Source of the DNA: Stappia stellulata
GTDB lineage: Bacteria > Pseudomonadota > Alphaproteobacteria > Rhizobiales > Stappiaceae
Length of the DNA stretch: 64,000 nucleotides
NCBI RefSeq assembly: GCF_020176715.1
Contig: NZ_JAIVMF010000002.1
Location: forward strand, 186,001-250,000
Direction of reading: 5' to 3'
In this document: piece after piece, positions 52,610 to 61,551 of the stretch
Layout: each line of letters begins with the position of its first letter
Position numbering within the stretch: the first letter of the stretch is position 1
Program-made: the position numbers and the translations under genes
The notes under the pieces: model-generated
Seen by the model: only the letters and a program-made list of their open reading frames with translations
What the model was told of the DNA's origin: nothing
The model's database searches: none

Positions 52610-53136
52610 GCACTTCGCAGATCCACACCGGCGGCTGCCAGTGCGGGGCGCTGCGGTTCCGGGTGACGGGACCGCTGGGCACGGCCTCGATCTGCCACTG
52701 CCGCATGTGCCAAAAGGCGTTCGGCGGGTTCTTCGGCGCGCTCGTCGGTGTTCCGAAGGGGACGCTCGAGTGGACGCGCGGCGGCGCGCCGGCAAGATTC
52801 CGCTCCTCCAACCATGTGTCGCGCGGGTTTTGCCCCGCCTGCGGCACCCCGCTGACCTATGAGGAGCCGGACGGCTCGGTCGCTCTGGCGATCGGCGCCT
52901 TCGACCATCCCGAAACCATTTCGCCGACGATCCAATACGGCGTCGAAGCCAAGCTTGGCTATGTCGACGCGCTGGCGGACCTGCCGGCACGACGCACGCT
53001 GGACGATCTCGAGGCCGCCGCCTTTCTCGACAGCATCGTCAGCCACCAGCACCCCGACCGCGACACCGACAGCTGGCCGCCCAAGGAGTGGGCGGGCGAT
53101 GCCTGGTCGAAGGCCGGCCCGTCCTCCAACGATTGA
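52606..53136 (+). CDS. GFA/CENP-V family zinc protein
   Basis: A 176-residue protein of the glutathione-dependent formaldehyde-activating enzyme (Gfa) fold. Zinc-binding cysteines appear in GGCQCGALRF (about 6-15), CHCRMCQKAFGGFFG (about 30-44) and FCPACGTPLTY (about 75-85), the full pattern for the family. Despite the name, most members are not shown to act on formaldehyde. The start overlaps the DUF559 stop by four bases, so the two are translationally coupled. cimA follows after about 55 bases. Confidence 0.92.
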   Translation: MSTSQIHTGGCQCGALRFRVTGPLGTASICHCRMCQKAFGGFFGALVGVPKGTLEWTRGGAPARFRSSNHVSRGFCPACGTPLTYEEPDGSVALAIGAFDHPETISPTIQYGVEAKLGYVDALADLPARRTLDDLEAAAFLDSIVSHQHPDRDTDSWPPKEWAGDAWSKAGPSSND

Positions 53137-53190
53137 AATCCCGAAAGACCGGTTTTGATGAAACACCGGCGGCCCCAAGGACAAGAAGAC

Positions 53191-54783
53191 ATGACACGCG
53201 AGCGCCTCACCCTCTTCGACACCACCCTGCGCGACGGCGCGCAGACGGCGGGCATCGATTTCTCGGTGGAGGAAAAGATCGTGATTTCCGAGCTGCTGGA
53301 GCGGCTCGGGGTCGATTATGTGGAAGGCGGCTACCCCGGCGCGAACCCGACCGACACGGCGTTTTTCGCGGAAAAGCGCACGCAGGCGGCAACCTTCACC
53401 GCCTTCGGCATGACCAAGCGCGCCGGACGCTCGGCGGCGAACGATCCGGGGCTTCAGCTTGTGCTCGGCTCCAAGGCGGATGCGGTCTGTCTCGTTGCCA
53501 AGGCCTGGGACTATCACGTCAAGGTCGCGCTCGGCTGTTCCAACGAGGACAACCTCGTGTCGATCCGCGAAAGCGTGGAGGCGGTGCGGGCCTCGGGGCG
53601 CGAATCATTGATCGATTGCGAGCACTTCTTCGACGGCTACAAGGCCAATCCCGACTATGCGCTCGCCTGTGCGCGCACAGCCTACGAGGCCGGGGCGCGC
53701 TGGGTGGTTCTTTGCGACACCAACGGCGGCACCTTGCCGTCGGAAATCCGCGAGATCGTCGCCAGTGTGCGCGAGGTCGTGCCGGGCGAAAACCTCGGCA
53801 TCCACGCTCATGACGACACCGGCCATGCGGTTGCCAACACGCTGGCCGCCGTCGATGCCGGCGTTCGGCAGATCCAGGGCACGCTGAACGGCATCGGCGA
53901 ACGCTGCGGCAACGCCAATCTCATCACCCTCGTGCCGACGCTGATGCTGAAGAAGCCCTATTCGGAGGCCTTCGAGCTGGGCGTTACCCCCGATGCGCTG
54001 GCCGAAATAACGGCTATCTCGCGCGCTTTTGACGAGATCATCAACCGCTCGCCCGACCGCCATGCGCCCTATGTCGGCGCCAATGCCTTCGCCACCAAGG
54101 CGGGCATCCATGCCTCCGCGATCCTCAAGGAGCCGGAGACCTACGAGCATGTGCCGCCGGAAAGCGTCGGCAACCGGCGCCGGGTGCTTGTGTCCGACCA
54201 GGCGGGAAAATCCAATCTGCTCGGCGAGTTGAAGCGGCTCGGCATTACCGTCGACAAGGCGGATCCGCGCCTCGACGTGCTGCTCAGTGACGTCAAGGAG
54301 CGCGAGGCCCAGGGCTACGCTTATGAAGCGGCGGATGCCTCCTTCGAACTGCTCGCCCGCCGCCGGCTCGGCGAGGTGCCGAAGTATTTCGACGTAAAGT
54401 CCTTCCGCGTGATGGTCGAGCGCCGCCACAATGCGCTCGGCGAACTCGTCACCGTGTCGGAAGCGGTCGTGAAAGTCGATGTCGATGGCGATTCCCGCAT
54501 GTCGGTGGCGGAAGGAAACGGCCCGGTCAACGCGCTCGACAATGCGCTGCGCAAGGACCTCGGACGGTTCCAGGATCGCATCGACGAGATGGAATTGATT
54601 GATTTCAAGGTGCGTATCCTCAATGGTGGTACCGGCGCGGTCACGCGCGTCCTGATCGAGAGCCAGAACCGGCGCACGCATAAGCGCTGGTTCACGATCG
54701 GGGTTTCAAGCAACATCGTCGACGCGTCGTTCCAGGCGCTGCTCGATTCCCACACCTATACGCTCCTCAAGTCGGCGGGTTGA
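53191..54783 (+). CDS. cimA: (R)-citramalate synthase
   Basis: A 530-residue enzyme of the isopropylmalate/homocitrate synthase family. It condenses pyruvate with acetyl-CoA to citramalate for threonine-independent isoleucine synthesis. Motifs: LFDTTLRDGAQTAGIDFS (about 7-24), with the GAQT form typical of CimA; HAHDDTGHAVANTLAAVDAG (about 205-224) with metal ligands; GTLNGIGERCGNANL; and a C-terminal LeuA allosteric domain (about 390-525). AAGGA about ten bases upstream supports the ATG at 53191. RarD follows after 28 bases. Confidence 0.94.
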   Translation: MTRERLTLFDTTLRDGAQTAGIDFSVEEKIVISELLERLGVDYVEGGYPGANPTDTAFFAEKRTQAATFTAFGMTKRAGRSAANDPGLQLVLGSKADAVCLVAKAWDYHVKVALGCSNEDNLVSIRESVEAVRASGRESLIDCEHFFDGYKANPDYALACARTAYEAGARWVVLCDTNGGTLPSEIREIVASVREVVPGENLGIHAHDDTGHAVANTLAAVDAGVRQIQGTLNGIGERCGNANLITLVPTLMLKKPYSEAFELGVTPDALAEITAISRAFDEIINRSPDRHAPYVGANAFATKAGIHASAILKEPETYEHVPPESVGNRRRVLVSDQAGKSNLLGELKRLGITVDKADPRLDVLLSDVKEREAQGYAYEAADASFELLARRRLGEVPKYFDVKSFRVMVERRHNALGELVTVSEAVVKVDVDGDSRMSVAEGNGPVNALDNALRKDLGRFQDRIDEMELIDFKVRILNGGTGAVTRVLIESQNRRTHKRWFTIGVSSNIVDASFQALLDSHTYTLLKSAG

Positions 54784-54811
54784 CCGCCGGCGCCGGCACA
54801 GGTCACCCGCA

Positions 54812-55726
54812 ATGAGCCTTCCTCACACGACCGAGGCGGACGATGCCGAACGCCGCCTCGGCCTCGTTTTCGCGCTGACGGCTTTCGGTCTCTGGGGGAT
54901 TCTGCCCGCCTACTACAAATGGACATCCGGGGTCGGAGCCGATGTGGTCGTCGCGCATCGCATCGTCTGGTCGGTGGTGTTTCTCGGGCTTTTCCTCACC
55001 CTGCGCGGGCGGATGGGGGAGGTGCGCGACGCGCTTTGCGATCGCAAGCGTCTGCCGATGCTCGCGCTTTCGGCTGCGATCATTTCCATGAACTGGCTGA
55101 TCTTCATCTGGGCGGTGGCGGACAATCGCATCCTCGAGGTGAGCTTCGGCTATTTCGCCAATCCTCTCGTCTCGGTCGCCCTCGGGCTGATTGTGCTGAA
55201 GGAGAAGATCAGCCGCTGGCAGGCGGTGGCCATCGCGATTGCAGCGCTCGCGGTCGCGATCCAGGCGCTGGCCCTCGACGCCTTTCCCTGGGTGTCGGTG
55301 GGGCTCGCCTTCACCTTCGCGAGCTATGGCTTCCTGCGCAAGATGGTGGTGGTCGGCGCCTCACCGGGGTTGATGGTGGAATCGGTGCTCCTGGCTCCGC
55401 TTGCGCTCGCCTATCTGTTTTATTCCGGCGGCTGGGAAGGCAACTATGTGCTCCCGCTCGACAATCCAGGCCTGCTTTTGCTCTTGATGGGAACCGGCAT
55501 CGTCACGGCCTTTCCGCTGGCGCTGTTTGCCGCCGGTGCCCGCCGGTTGCCGCTGTCGATGATCGGCCTGATGCAATATGTGGCGCCGAGCCTGCAGTTG
55601 ATCCTGGCGATCTTTGTCTATGGCGAGGAAATCCAGCCGCTGCTTCTCGCGACCTTCGGGCTGATCTGGATCTCGCTGGCGATCTTCACCACCGACACGA
55701 TCTATCGCCGGGAGAGGCGGGGCTGA
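54812..55726 (+). CDS. rarD: EamA family transporter RarD
   Basis: A 304-residue ten-segment inner-membrane protein of the RarD group (chloramphenicol-sensitivity protein family). It begins with GLVFALTAFGLWGILPAYYK (about 16-35), typical of RarD. The second EamA repeat starts near residue 155. MIGLMQYVAPSLQLILAIFV (about 250-269) is also a RarD hallmark. Physiological substrate is unknown. A strong bidirectional terminator separates it from convergent tyrS. Confidence 0.93.
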   Translation: MSLPHTTEADDAERRLGLVFALTAFGLWGILPAYYKWTSGVGADVVVAHRIVWSVVFLGLFLTLRGRMGEVRDALCDRKRLPMLALSAAIISMNWLIFIWAVADNRILEVSFGYFANPLVSVALGLIVLKEKISRWQAVAIAIAALAVAIQALALDAFPWVSVGLAFTFASYGFLRKMVVVGASPGLMVESVLLAPLALAYLFYSGGWEGNYVLPLDNPGLLLLLMGTGIVTAFPLALFAAGARRLPLSMIGLMQYVAPSLQLILAIFVYGEEIQPLLLATFGLIWISLAIFTTDTIYRRERRG

Positions 55727-55774
55727 CAGCGCGTCGGTGGCGCCGGGGTCTTCCCGGGCCAATGCATGAAAGAG

Positions 55775-55805
55775 AACGGGCGCGAGGAGGTTCCTCGCGC
55801 CCGTT
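55775..55805. terminator. Bidirectional terminator between rarD and tyrS
   Basis: A perfect 14-bp stem (55775-55788 with 55792-55805) and a three-base loop, with AA at the left and TTT at the right. It lies midway between the convergent stops. Confidence 0.85.
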
Positions 55806-55835
55806 TGCGTTTCAGCTTCAGGTCCCTGGTGCAGC

Positions 55836-57089
55836 TCAGACGGCCTTCAACAGAACGTGCCGCTTCTTGCCGAGCGACAGCTTGATCACGCCGTCCTCCA
55901 GCAGGTCGCCTTCGCCGAGCACGCGCTTCTCGTCGCCCTCGGGCTGGTCGTTGACCCGCGTGCCGCCGCCCTTGACCTGACGGCGGACCTCGCCGTTGGA
56001 GGCGCATAGCCCGGCCGTCACGAAGGCGGCGAGCAGGCCGATGCCCTCAGCGAGATCGGCGCGCGGGATCTCGACGGTCGGCAGGCCGCCGGCCAGCGCG
56101 CCTTCCTCGAACGCCCGGCGCGCGGTTTCGCCGGCGGCTTCCGCTGCCTCGCGGCCATGCGCCATGGCGGTTGCCTCGGTGGCGAGGACCTTCTTGGCCT
56201 CGTTGATCTCGGCTCCGCCAAGTGCTGCGAGCCGCGCGATTTCGTCGAGCGGAAGCGTCGTGAACAGCTTGAGGAATCGCTCCACGTCGCCGTCCTCGGT
56301 GTTGCGCCAGAACTGCCAGTAGTCATAGGCCGACAGCATGTCCGGGTTGAGCCAGACAGCGCCCGACGCGGTCTTGCCCATCTTCGCGCCCGAGGCGGTG
56401 GTCAGCAGCGGCGTCGTCAGGGCGAAGAGCTCGACCTCCTCCATCCGCCGGCCGAGATCGACGCCGGACAGGATGTTGCCCCACTGGTCGGACCCGCCCA
56501 TCTGGACGCGACAGCCGGTGCGGCGGAACAGCTCGACGAAGTCGTAGCCCTGGAGCAGCATGTAGTTGAATTCCAGGAACGACAGGTGCTGCTCGCGCTC
56601 CAGACGCATCCGCACGGCGTCGCGCTGGATCATCTGGTTGACCGAGAAATGACGCCCGACCTCGCGCAGGAAGTCGACATAGTGCAGGCCCATCAGCCAG
56701 TCGGCATTGTCCAGCATCAAGGCATCCTTCGGGCCGTCGCCGAAGGTCAGGAAGCGGTCGAACACCTTGCGGATGCCGTTCTTGTTTTCCTCGATCTGGG
56801 CATCGTCCAGCAGCGGGCGGGCGTCGTCGCGAAACGACGGGTCGCCGATCCGCGTGGTGCCGCTGCCCATCAGCGCGATCGGGCGGTGCCCGGTCTGCTG
56901 CATCCAGTGTAGCATCATGATCTGGACGAGGGAGCCGACATGCAGGCTCTTGGCCGTGCAGTCGAAGCCGATATAGGCCGTGACCGTCTCGGACCGATAC
57001 AGATCGTCGAGCCCCTGGGGGTTCGAGATCTGATGGATGAAGCCCCGATCGCTGAGGGTCTTCAAGAACTCCGATTTGAAAACGGTCAT
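55836..57089 (-). CDS. tyrS: Tyrosyl-tRNA synthetase
   Basis: A 417-residue class Ic synthetase. The tyrosine/ATP region reads [20 protein letters not shown] (about 35-54), with HVGS for HIGH. The KMSKS loop is [14 protein letters not shown] (about 230-243). The Tyr-binding motif is [20 protein letters not shown] (about 175-194). A C-terminal S4 RNA-binding domain is present (about 350-417). The ATG at 57089 fits the conserved [15 protein letters not shown] start. Confidence 0.96.
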   Translation of the reverse strand: MTVFKSEFLKTLSDRGFIHQISNPQGLDDLYRSETVTAYIGFDCTAKSLHVGSLVQIMMLHWMQQTGHRPIALMGSGTTRIGDPSFRDDARPLLDDAQIEENKNGIRKVFDRFLTFGDGPKDALMLDNADWLMGLHYVDFLREVGRHFSVNQMIQRDAVRMRLEREQHLSFLEFNYMLLQGYDFVELFRRTGCRVQMGGSDQWGNILSGVDLGRRMEEVELFALTTPLLTTASGAKMGKTASGAVWLNPDMLSAYDYWQFWRNTEDGDVERFLKLFTTLPLDEIARLAALGGAEINEAKKVLATEATAMAHGREAAEAAGETARRAFEEGALAGGLPTVEIPRADLAEGIGLLAAFVTAGLCASNGEVRRQVKGGGTRVNDQPEGDEKRVLGEGDLLEDGVIKLSLGKKRHVLLKAV

Positions 57090-57273
57090 TTGTCTGTTCG
57101 TCCGTTGTGGGGTTGGGTGTGGCCGCCCGTGTCGCGACGCGCACAGGCGCCACGCCTTGCAGGATCCGCTCAAGGGTCCGCGAAGGCCTGCTCCTCATAA
57201 CCGATGTTGTCGGCGAGATCACGGGGGAATTGCTCGTTCCGGGGGACAGGCTGGCAGGCGCTGGCGTCAGGGC

Positions 57274-57300
57274 AAAAAAAACGGCCGGAAGAACCGGCCG
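57274..57300 (-). terminator. Strong Rho-independent terminator on the minus strand
   Basis: On the minus strand GCGGCCGG, TTCTT loop, CCGGCCG is followed by TTTTTTTT. It lies about 115 bases past the rplI terminator and about 185 before the tyrS start. No annotated gene ends here. Confidence 0.7.
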
Positions 57301-57413
57301 CTCGAGTTTTGCGGGTCGTGGTCGGACGCAAGACGCGTCGTCGACCCGCGAGATCTAGCAAGGGCGGATGACGCCGGCGTGACGGGCGAGGCCCCGAGGC
57401 GCGATTGAACGAA

Positions 57414-57439
57414 AAAGGCCCCGCGCGGGCGGGGCCTTT
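57414..57439 (-). terminator. Terminator of the rpsF-rpsR-rplI operon
   Basis: An 11-bp stem (57414-57424 with 57429-57439) and a four-base loop, followed on the minus strand by TTTTTC. It lies 34 bases after the rplI stop. Confidence 0.88.
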
Positions 57440-57472
57440 CCTGATGTCGCTGCGCGTTGCGCGAGGCGTGGC

Positions 57473-58072
57473 TCAGAGGGTTTCCTCTTCGGCCGGGCGC
57501 TCCTCGGAGGCTTCGGCATCACCCTCGTCTTCGCCCTCGGCGTCTTCGTCTTCCTCTTCTTCGAACTCGAAGGTGTCGAAGTCGCGCTCCGTCAGATCCT
57601 CACCGCGCGCCTGGCGCTCGGCTTCGTCGTTCGAACGGGCGATGTTGAGGCTGATCTCGACTTCCACTTCCGGGTGGAGGACGATCACGACGTTGTGCAC
57701 GCCGATGGTCTTGATCGGCTTGTCGAGGCGCACCTGGGCGCGCGACGCGGAGAAGCCGCCCTCGGTCATCGCGTCGGCGATGTCGCGGGTGGTGACCGAA
57801 CCGTAGAGCTGACCGGTTTCGCCGGCCTGGCGGATCGCGATGAAGGTCGTGCCGTCGAGCGACTTGGCGACGCTTTCGGCTTCCGCCTTGCGCTCCAGGT
57901 TGCGGGCCTCGAGCTGCGCGCGCTCGTTTTCGAAGCGCTGCATGTTGGCCTTGTTGGCACGAAGGGCCTTGCCCTGCGGCAGAAGGTAGTTGCGGGCGAA
58001 CCCGTCCTTGACCTTCACCACTTCGCCCATCTGGCCAAGCTTGGCGACGCGCTCCAGAAGAATGACTTGCAT
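57473..58072 (-). CDS. rplI: 50S ribosomal protein L9
   Basis: A 199-residue L9. The N-terminal domain ([20 protein letters not shown] and [14 protein letters not shown]) binds 23S rRNA. A long connecting helix leads to the C-terminal domain (about 80-150). A very acidic tail (about 165-199) follows, as in other alphaproteobacterial L9. It is the last gene of the ribosomal operon, 100 bases after rpsR. In many rhizobia a DUF2232 membrane-protein gene lies between rpsR and rplI; none is present here. Confidence 0.97.
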   Translation of the reverse strand: MQVILLERVAKLGQMGEVVKVKDGFARNYLLPQGKALRANKANMQRFENERAQLEARNLERKAEAESVAKSLDGTTFIAIRQAGETGQLYGSVTTRDIADAMTEGGFSASRAQVRLDKPIKTIGVHNVVIVLHPEVEVEISLNIARSNDEAERQARGEDLTERDFDTFEFEEEEDEDAEGEDEGDAEASEERPAEEETL

Positions 58073-58172
58073 GTCGAATGTCCTTGTCGTCTGTCCCGCA
58101 CCGTCTGGCGGCGCGGTTAGGGGCCCCCGTTAGAAACGGGCGGGCCCCAGCCGATTGCAGGTGTTCGCGATC

Positions 58173-58421
58173 TTACTTGATCACGAAGGGCAGGAGCCCG
58201 AGGAAGCGCGCGCGCTTGATGGCGCGGGCGAGTTCACGCTGCTTCTTCGCCGACACCGCGGTGATGCGGCTCGGAACGATCTTGCCGCGCTCCGAGATGT
58301 AGCGCTGAAGCAGGCGGATGTCCTTGTAGTCGATCTTCGGCGCATTGGCGCCGGAGAACGGGCAGGTCTTGCGACGGCGGAAGAAGGGACGCCGCGTCGG
58401 GAGCTGAGCGATATCAACCAT
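58173..58421 (-). CDS. rpsR: 30S ribosomal protein S18
   Basis: An 82-residue S18 with the conserved core [19 protein letters not shown] (about 31-49) and [20 protein letters not shown] (about 53-72). The N-terminus [15 protein letters not shown] is typical. It pairs with S6 on the small-subunit platform. It starts 12 bases after rpsF, within the same operon. Confidence 0.97.
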   Translation of the reverse strand: MVDIAQLPTRRPFFRRRKTCPFSGANAPKIDYKDIRLLQRYISERGKIVPSRITAVSAKKQRELARAIKRARFLGLLPFVIK

Positions 58422-58433
58422 TGCGTTCTCTCC

Positions 58434-58868
58434 TTAGTCGTCGTTGCGGCGGGGGCCGCGATCGCCACGGTCACCGCGGTCGCCGCGATCTCCGCGGTCG
58501 CCACGCTCACCGCGTCCGCCGCGTCCGCCACGGCGGTCGTCGCGGTCGCGCTTCTGCATCATTGCGGAGGGCTCTTCCTCGTGCTCGTCGACCTTGATGG
58601 TCATGAAGCGCAGGACGTCCTCATTGAGGCGCATCTGACGTTCCATTTCCGCGACCGCCGCCGGCGATGCGTCGAGGTTCATCAGCGTGTAATGCGCCTT
58701 GCGGTTCTTCTTGACGCGGTAGGTCAGGGTGCGCAGGCCCCAGGCCTCGACCTTGCCCACGGTGCCTTCATATTCTGCGATCAAAGCCTTGTACTGCTCG
58801 ACCATCTGCTCGACCTGCTGGGCCGAGACGTCCTGGCGAGCCAGGAACACATGCTCGTAAAGCGGCAT
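58434..58868 (-). CDS. rpsF: 30S ribosomal protein S6 with Arg/Gly/Asp repeat tail
   Basis: A 144-residue S6. The fold spans residues 1 to about 100 ([39 protein letters not shown]). The tail beyond residue 108 is highly charged and repetitive: [13 protein letters not shown] followed by five GDR-type tripeptides and RRNDD. S6 tails vary between species, but this one is an unusually regular RGG/GDR array. It is the first gene of the operon with a promoter candidate about 200 bases upstream. Confidence 0.96.
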   Translation of the reverse strand: MPLYEHVFLARQDVSAQQVEQMVEQYKALIAEYEGTVGKVEAWGLRTLTYRVKKNRKAHYTLMNLDASPAAVAEMERQMRLNEDVLRFMTIKVDEHEEEPSAMMQKRDRDDRRGGRGGRGERGDRGDRGDRGDRGDRGPRRNDD

Positions 58869-59073
58869 GGATTGTGCCTTTCTTCAGGTTCATAAACCCC
58901 GGAACACGGCGCTAAGCCTCTTCGAGCCTTCAAGAAAGGCAAATCGAAGCAACTTCGAAGGCGGAGACACGGGAAGGCGGACGCTTTCGCCGTCCTGCCG
59001 ACAGTCTGGCGGAAATCCGCTAGACGATCGGTCTTCCGTTCAGCCCCCGGCCAGAGTTCCGAACGAAGTGGCG

Positions 59074-59101
59074 CTTATACACCAGTTCGGTCCATGTGCA
59101 A
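59074..59101 (-). promoter_or_regulatory. Candidate sigma-70 promoter for rpsF-rpsR-rplI
   Basis: On the minus strand TTGCAC (59101-59096) and TATAAG (59079-59074) are separated by 16 bases. Transcription would start near 59067 and leave a leader of about 200 bases, space for an S6:S18 autoregulatory element. Confidence 0.6.
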
Positions 59102-59142
59102 GCCGGGCGGGCAAAAGCGTGTGGTTTTTTTCGCCCCCGACC

Positions 59143-59171
59143 TTGACAGAAAGGCGGGTGACCGTCTCTTT
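59143..59171 (+). promoter_or_regulatory. Possible promoter for fabD
   Basis: A perfect TTGACA (59143-59148) is followed after 17 bases by CTCTTT, a poor -10. It is the best candidate between the divergent rpsF and fabD genes. Confidence 0.35.
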
Positions 59172-59243
59172 GCGGCCAACCCATAAGGTGGAGCCGGAGA
59201 CGAAGCATCTCCGCCTCCGCGCAGTCAAGGTGGAGACAGCGGC

Positions 59244-60191
59244 ATGAGCATCGCTTTCACGTTCCCCGGGCAAGGAAGCCAGGCGGTCGGCATGGGCCGC
59301 GACCTGGCCGAGCAGTTCGCCGAGGCACGGGCGGTCTTTCAGGAAGTCGACGACGCGCTCGGAGAAAAGCTCAGCGACACGATGTGGAACGGCCCGGAAA
59401 GCGATCTCACGCTGACGGCCAACGCGCAGCCGGCGCTGATGGCGGTGAGCCTTGCGACCATGCGCGTGATCGAGTCGCGCGGTCTCGACCTCAAGGCGTC
59501 CGTTGCCTTTGTCGCCGGCCATTCGCTCGGAGAATATTCCGCGCTTGCCGCCGCCGGCGCGCTGAGCGTTGCCGATGCTGCCCGCCTCCTGCGCATTCGC
59601 GGCGACGCAATGCAAAAGGCGGTTCCGGTGGGCGAGGGCGCCATGGCGGCGCTGCTCGGCCTCGATTTCGACGCCGCCGTCGAGGTTGCCCGCGAGGCGG
59701 CCGGCGGCGAGGTCTGCCAGGCGGCCAACGACAACGCCCCGGGGCAGGTCGTGGTGTCCGGCCACAAGTCGGCCGTAGAGCGGGCGATCGAGATCGCCAA
59801 GGCCCATGGCGCGCGCCGTGCCGTGCTTTTGCCTGTCAGCGCGCCGTTCCATTGCGCGCTGATGGCGCCGGCCGCCGACGTGATGGCGGAGGCCCTGGCG
59901 GGCGTGGAGATGAAGATGCCGGCGGTGCCGCTCGTCGCCAATGTGCTGGCGTCGCCGATCAGCGATCCGGCCGACATCCGCCAGCGGCTCGTCGAGCAGG
60001 TGACCGGAACCGTGCGCTGGCGCGAATCCGTTTCCTGGATGGCGGAAGCGGGCGTCGATACGGCCTTCGAGATCGGCACAGGCAAGGTGCTGAGCGGCAT
60101 GGTCAAGCGCATCACCAAGGACATGACCGGATCGCCGGTGAATACGGCCGCCGATATCGACGCGCTGATGGACCGTTTGCAGTCCAACTGA
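59244..60191 (+). CDS. fabD: Malonyl-CoA:ACP transacylase
   Basis: A 315-residue transferase that loads malonyl onto ACP. FTFPGQGSQAVGMGRDLAEQ is at the N-terminus (about 5-24). The nucleophilic Ser lies in GHSLGEYSAL (about 92-101). A conserved Arg lies in RLLRIRGDAMQ (about 121) and the catalytic His in SAPFHCALMAPA (about 205). Length fits the family. It opens the plus-strand fatty acid operon with fabG 42 bases downstream. Confidence 0.97.
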   Translation: MSIAFTFPGQGSQAVGMGRDLAEQFAEARAVFQEVDDALGEKLSDTMWNGPESDLTLTANAQPALMAVSLATMRVIESRGLDLKASVAFVAGHSLGEYSALAAAGALSVADAARLLRIRGDAMQKAVPVGEGAMAALLGLDFDAAVEVAREAAGGEVCQAANDNAPGQVVVSGHKSAVERAIEIAKAHGARRAVLLPVSAPFHCALMAPAADVMAEALAGVEMKMPAVPLVANVLASPISDPADIRQRLVEQVTGTVRWRESVSWMAEAGVDTAFEIGTGKVLSGMVKRITKDMTGSPVNTAADIDALMDRLQSN

Positions 60192-60233
60192 CACAGTGTG
60201 TTCTAGACAACCAGCTTTGAGGATTTCGCGCGC

Positions 60234-60971
60234 ATGTTCGATCTGACTTCGAAAACCGCACTCGTGACCGGAGCCACCGGCGGCATTGGCGCCGCCATTG
60301 CCCGTGCCCTTCATGCCAGGGGCGCGACCGTTGCGCTGTCGGGCACCCGGGCGGAGAAGCTTCAGGCGCTTGCCGGCGAACTGGGCGAGCGCGTGCACGT
60401 GCTGCCGGCAAACCTGTCGAAGCGGGACGAGGTCGACGCCCTGGTGCCGGCCGCAGAAAGCGCCATGGGCCAGGTCGACATCCTGATCAACAATGCCGGT
60501 ATCACCCGCGACAACATCTTCATGCGCATGAAGGATGAAGAGTGGGACGACGTTCTGGAGGTCAATCTGACGGCCGGATTTCGCCTCTGCCGCGCCGCCG
60601 TCAAGGGCATGATGAAGCGCCGCTCCGGCCGCATCGTCGGCATTGCCTCCGTCGTGGGCGTGACCGGAAACGCCGGCCAGGCCAATTATGCTGCGGCGAA
60701 GGCCGGCATGATCGGCATGGCGAAATCGCTGGCGCGCGAGGTCGCGGCCCGCAATGTGACCGTCAACACCATCGCGCCCGGCTTCATCGAAACGCCGATG
60801 ACCGACGCGCTGAATGACAAGCAGAAGGATTCGATCCTCGGATCGGTTCCGGCCGGGCGGTTGGGACGGGCGGACGAAATCGCTGCCGCGGCCCTGTATC
60901 TGGCAAGCGACGAAGCGGCCTATGTGACCGGCGAGACGCTGCATGTGAATGGCGGCATGGCCATGATCTAA
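60234..60971 (+). CDS. fabG: 3-oxoacyl-ACP reductase
   Basis: A 245-residue short-chain dehydrogenase that performs the first reduction of fatty acid elongation with NADPH. The cofactor loop is VTGATGGIGAAIARAL (about 10-25), then NNAGITRDNIFMRMKDEEW (about 83-101). The catalytic Ser is in GIASVVGVTGN (about 138) and Tyr/Lys in NYAAAKAGMIGMAKSLARE (about 150-168). The C-terminus ETLHVNGGMAMI is diagnostic. A 280-base gap follows before acpP. Confidence 0.97.
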   Translation: MFDLTSKTALVTGATGGIGAAIARALHARGATVALSGTRAEKLQALAGELGERVHVLPANLSKRDEVDALVPAAESAMGQVDILINNAGITRDNIFMRMKDEEWDDVLEVNLTAGFRLCRAAVKGMMKRRSGRIVGIASVVGVTGNAGQANYAAAKAGMIGMAKSLAREVAARNVTVNTIAPGFIETPMTDALNDKQKDSILGSVPAGRLGRADEIAAAALYLASDEAAYVTGETLHVNGGMAMI

Positions 60972-61251
60972 AAAGGGAAATGCCGCCGTTTTGGTGGCCT
61001 TTCCACGCATGCTTTCAGGGGATGGCCGGCGACTGGTCAAGCCCTGGAAAGTGTGTTACGAACCCGCCGGCCAGCAGACCCGTTCACGAAGGTTCGGCGC
61101 TCGGGCGTGGCCGGTCCGGCGGGGAAACAACCGACACGGGCCTGGTGCGGGCTGGTACCCCTTTCACCGCGTTCCGAAGATCGGGTACGAGGTACGGCGC
61201 TGAGCGCTGAATCAAGCGAACTACTGTTGGAAGCAATCGAGGAATTCAGAA
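60972..61251 (+). promoter_or_regulatory. fabG-acpP intergenic region
   Basis: About 280 bases with no coding frame that I can support. acpP is usually highly expressed from its own promoter, so this gap probably holds one. I see no clear consensus pair. A GAGGAATTC site precedes the acpP ATG. Confidence 0.4.
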
Positions 61252-61488
61252 ATGAGCGACATCGCGGATCGGGTAAAGAAGATCGTCATCGAACATCTCG
61301 GCGTCGATGCCGACAAGGTGACCCTGGAGGCGAGCTTCATCGACGATCTGGGCGCCGACAGCCTGGACACCGTTGAGCTGGTCATGGCTTTCGAGGAAGA
61401 GTTCGGTGTTGAAATCCCGGACGATGCGGCCGAGACGATCCTCACGGTCGGGGACGCGGTCAAGTTCCTGGAAAAGGCCGCCAGCTAA
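61252..61488 (+). CDS. acpP: Acyl carrier protein (housekeeping)
   Basis: A 78-residue ACP with the phosphopantetheine Ser in [20 protein letters not shown] (about residues 34-53). It carries acyl intermediates for FabD, FabG and FabF encoded around it and for lipid and lipid A synthesis. Strong GAGGAA ribosome-binding site. It differs from the second ACP at 7881-8153. Confidence 0.98.
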   Translation: MSDIADRVKKIVIEHLGVDADKVTLEASFIDDLGADSLDTVELVMAFEEEFGVEIPDDAAETILTVGDAVKFLEKAAS

Positions 61489-61503
61489 TCGGTTTTGAAT
61501 GCC

Positions 61504-61532
61504 GCGCCGGATGGGGAACCTCCATCCGGCGC
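61504..61532 (+). repeat. Hairpin between acpP and fabF
   Basis: A perfect 11-bp stem (61504-61514 with 61522-61532) with a seven-base loop, starting 16 bases after the acpP stop and ending 20 before fabF. There is no U-run. It could stabilise the acpP message or reduce read-through into fabF. Confidence 0.65.
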
Positions 61533-61551
61533 GCCTACATACGGGTATGAA

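Larger units (their letters stand above)
57090..57472. other. 383-bp intergenic region between tyrS and rplI with hairpins
   Basis: Both flanking genes are on the minus strand. The region holds the rplI terminator (57414-57439), a second terminator-like hairpin with a long U-run (57282-57300), and an inverted repeat between them (GCGGGTCG and CGACCCGC, 57309-57347). I see no coding frame. A small transcript ending at 57282 is possible. Confidence 0.45.

Noticed and set aside
57405-57806. A 133-codon Ser/Arg-rich frame opposite rplI
   Set aside because: It is antisense to rplI and its terminator; low-complexity translation.
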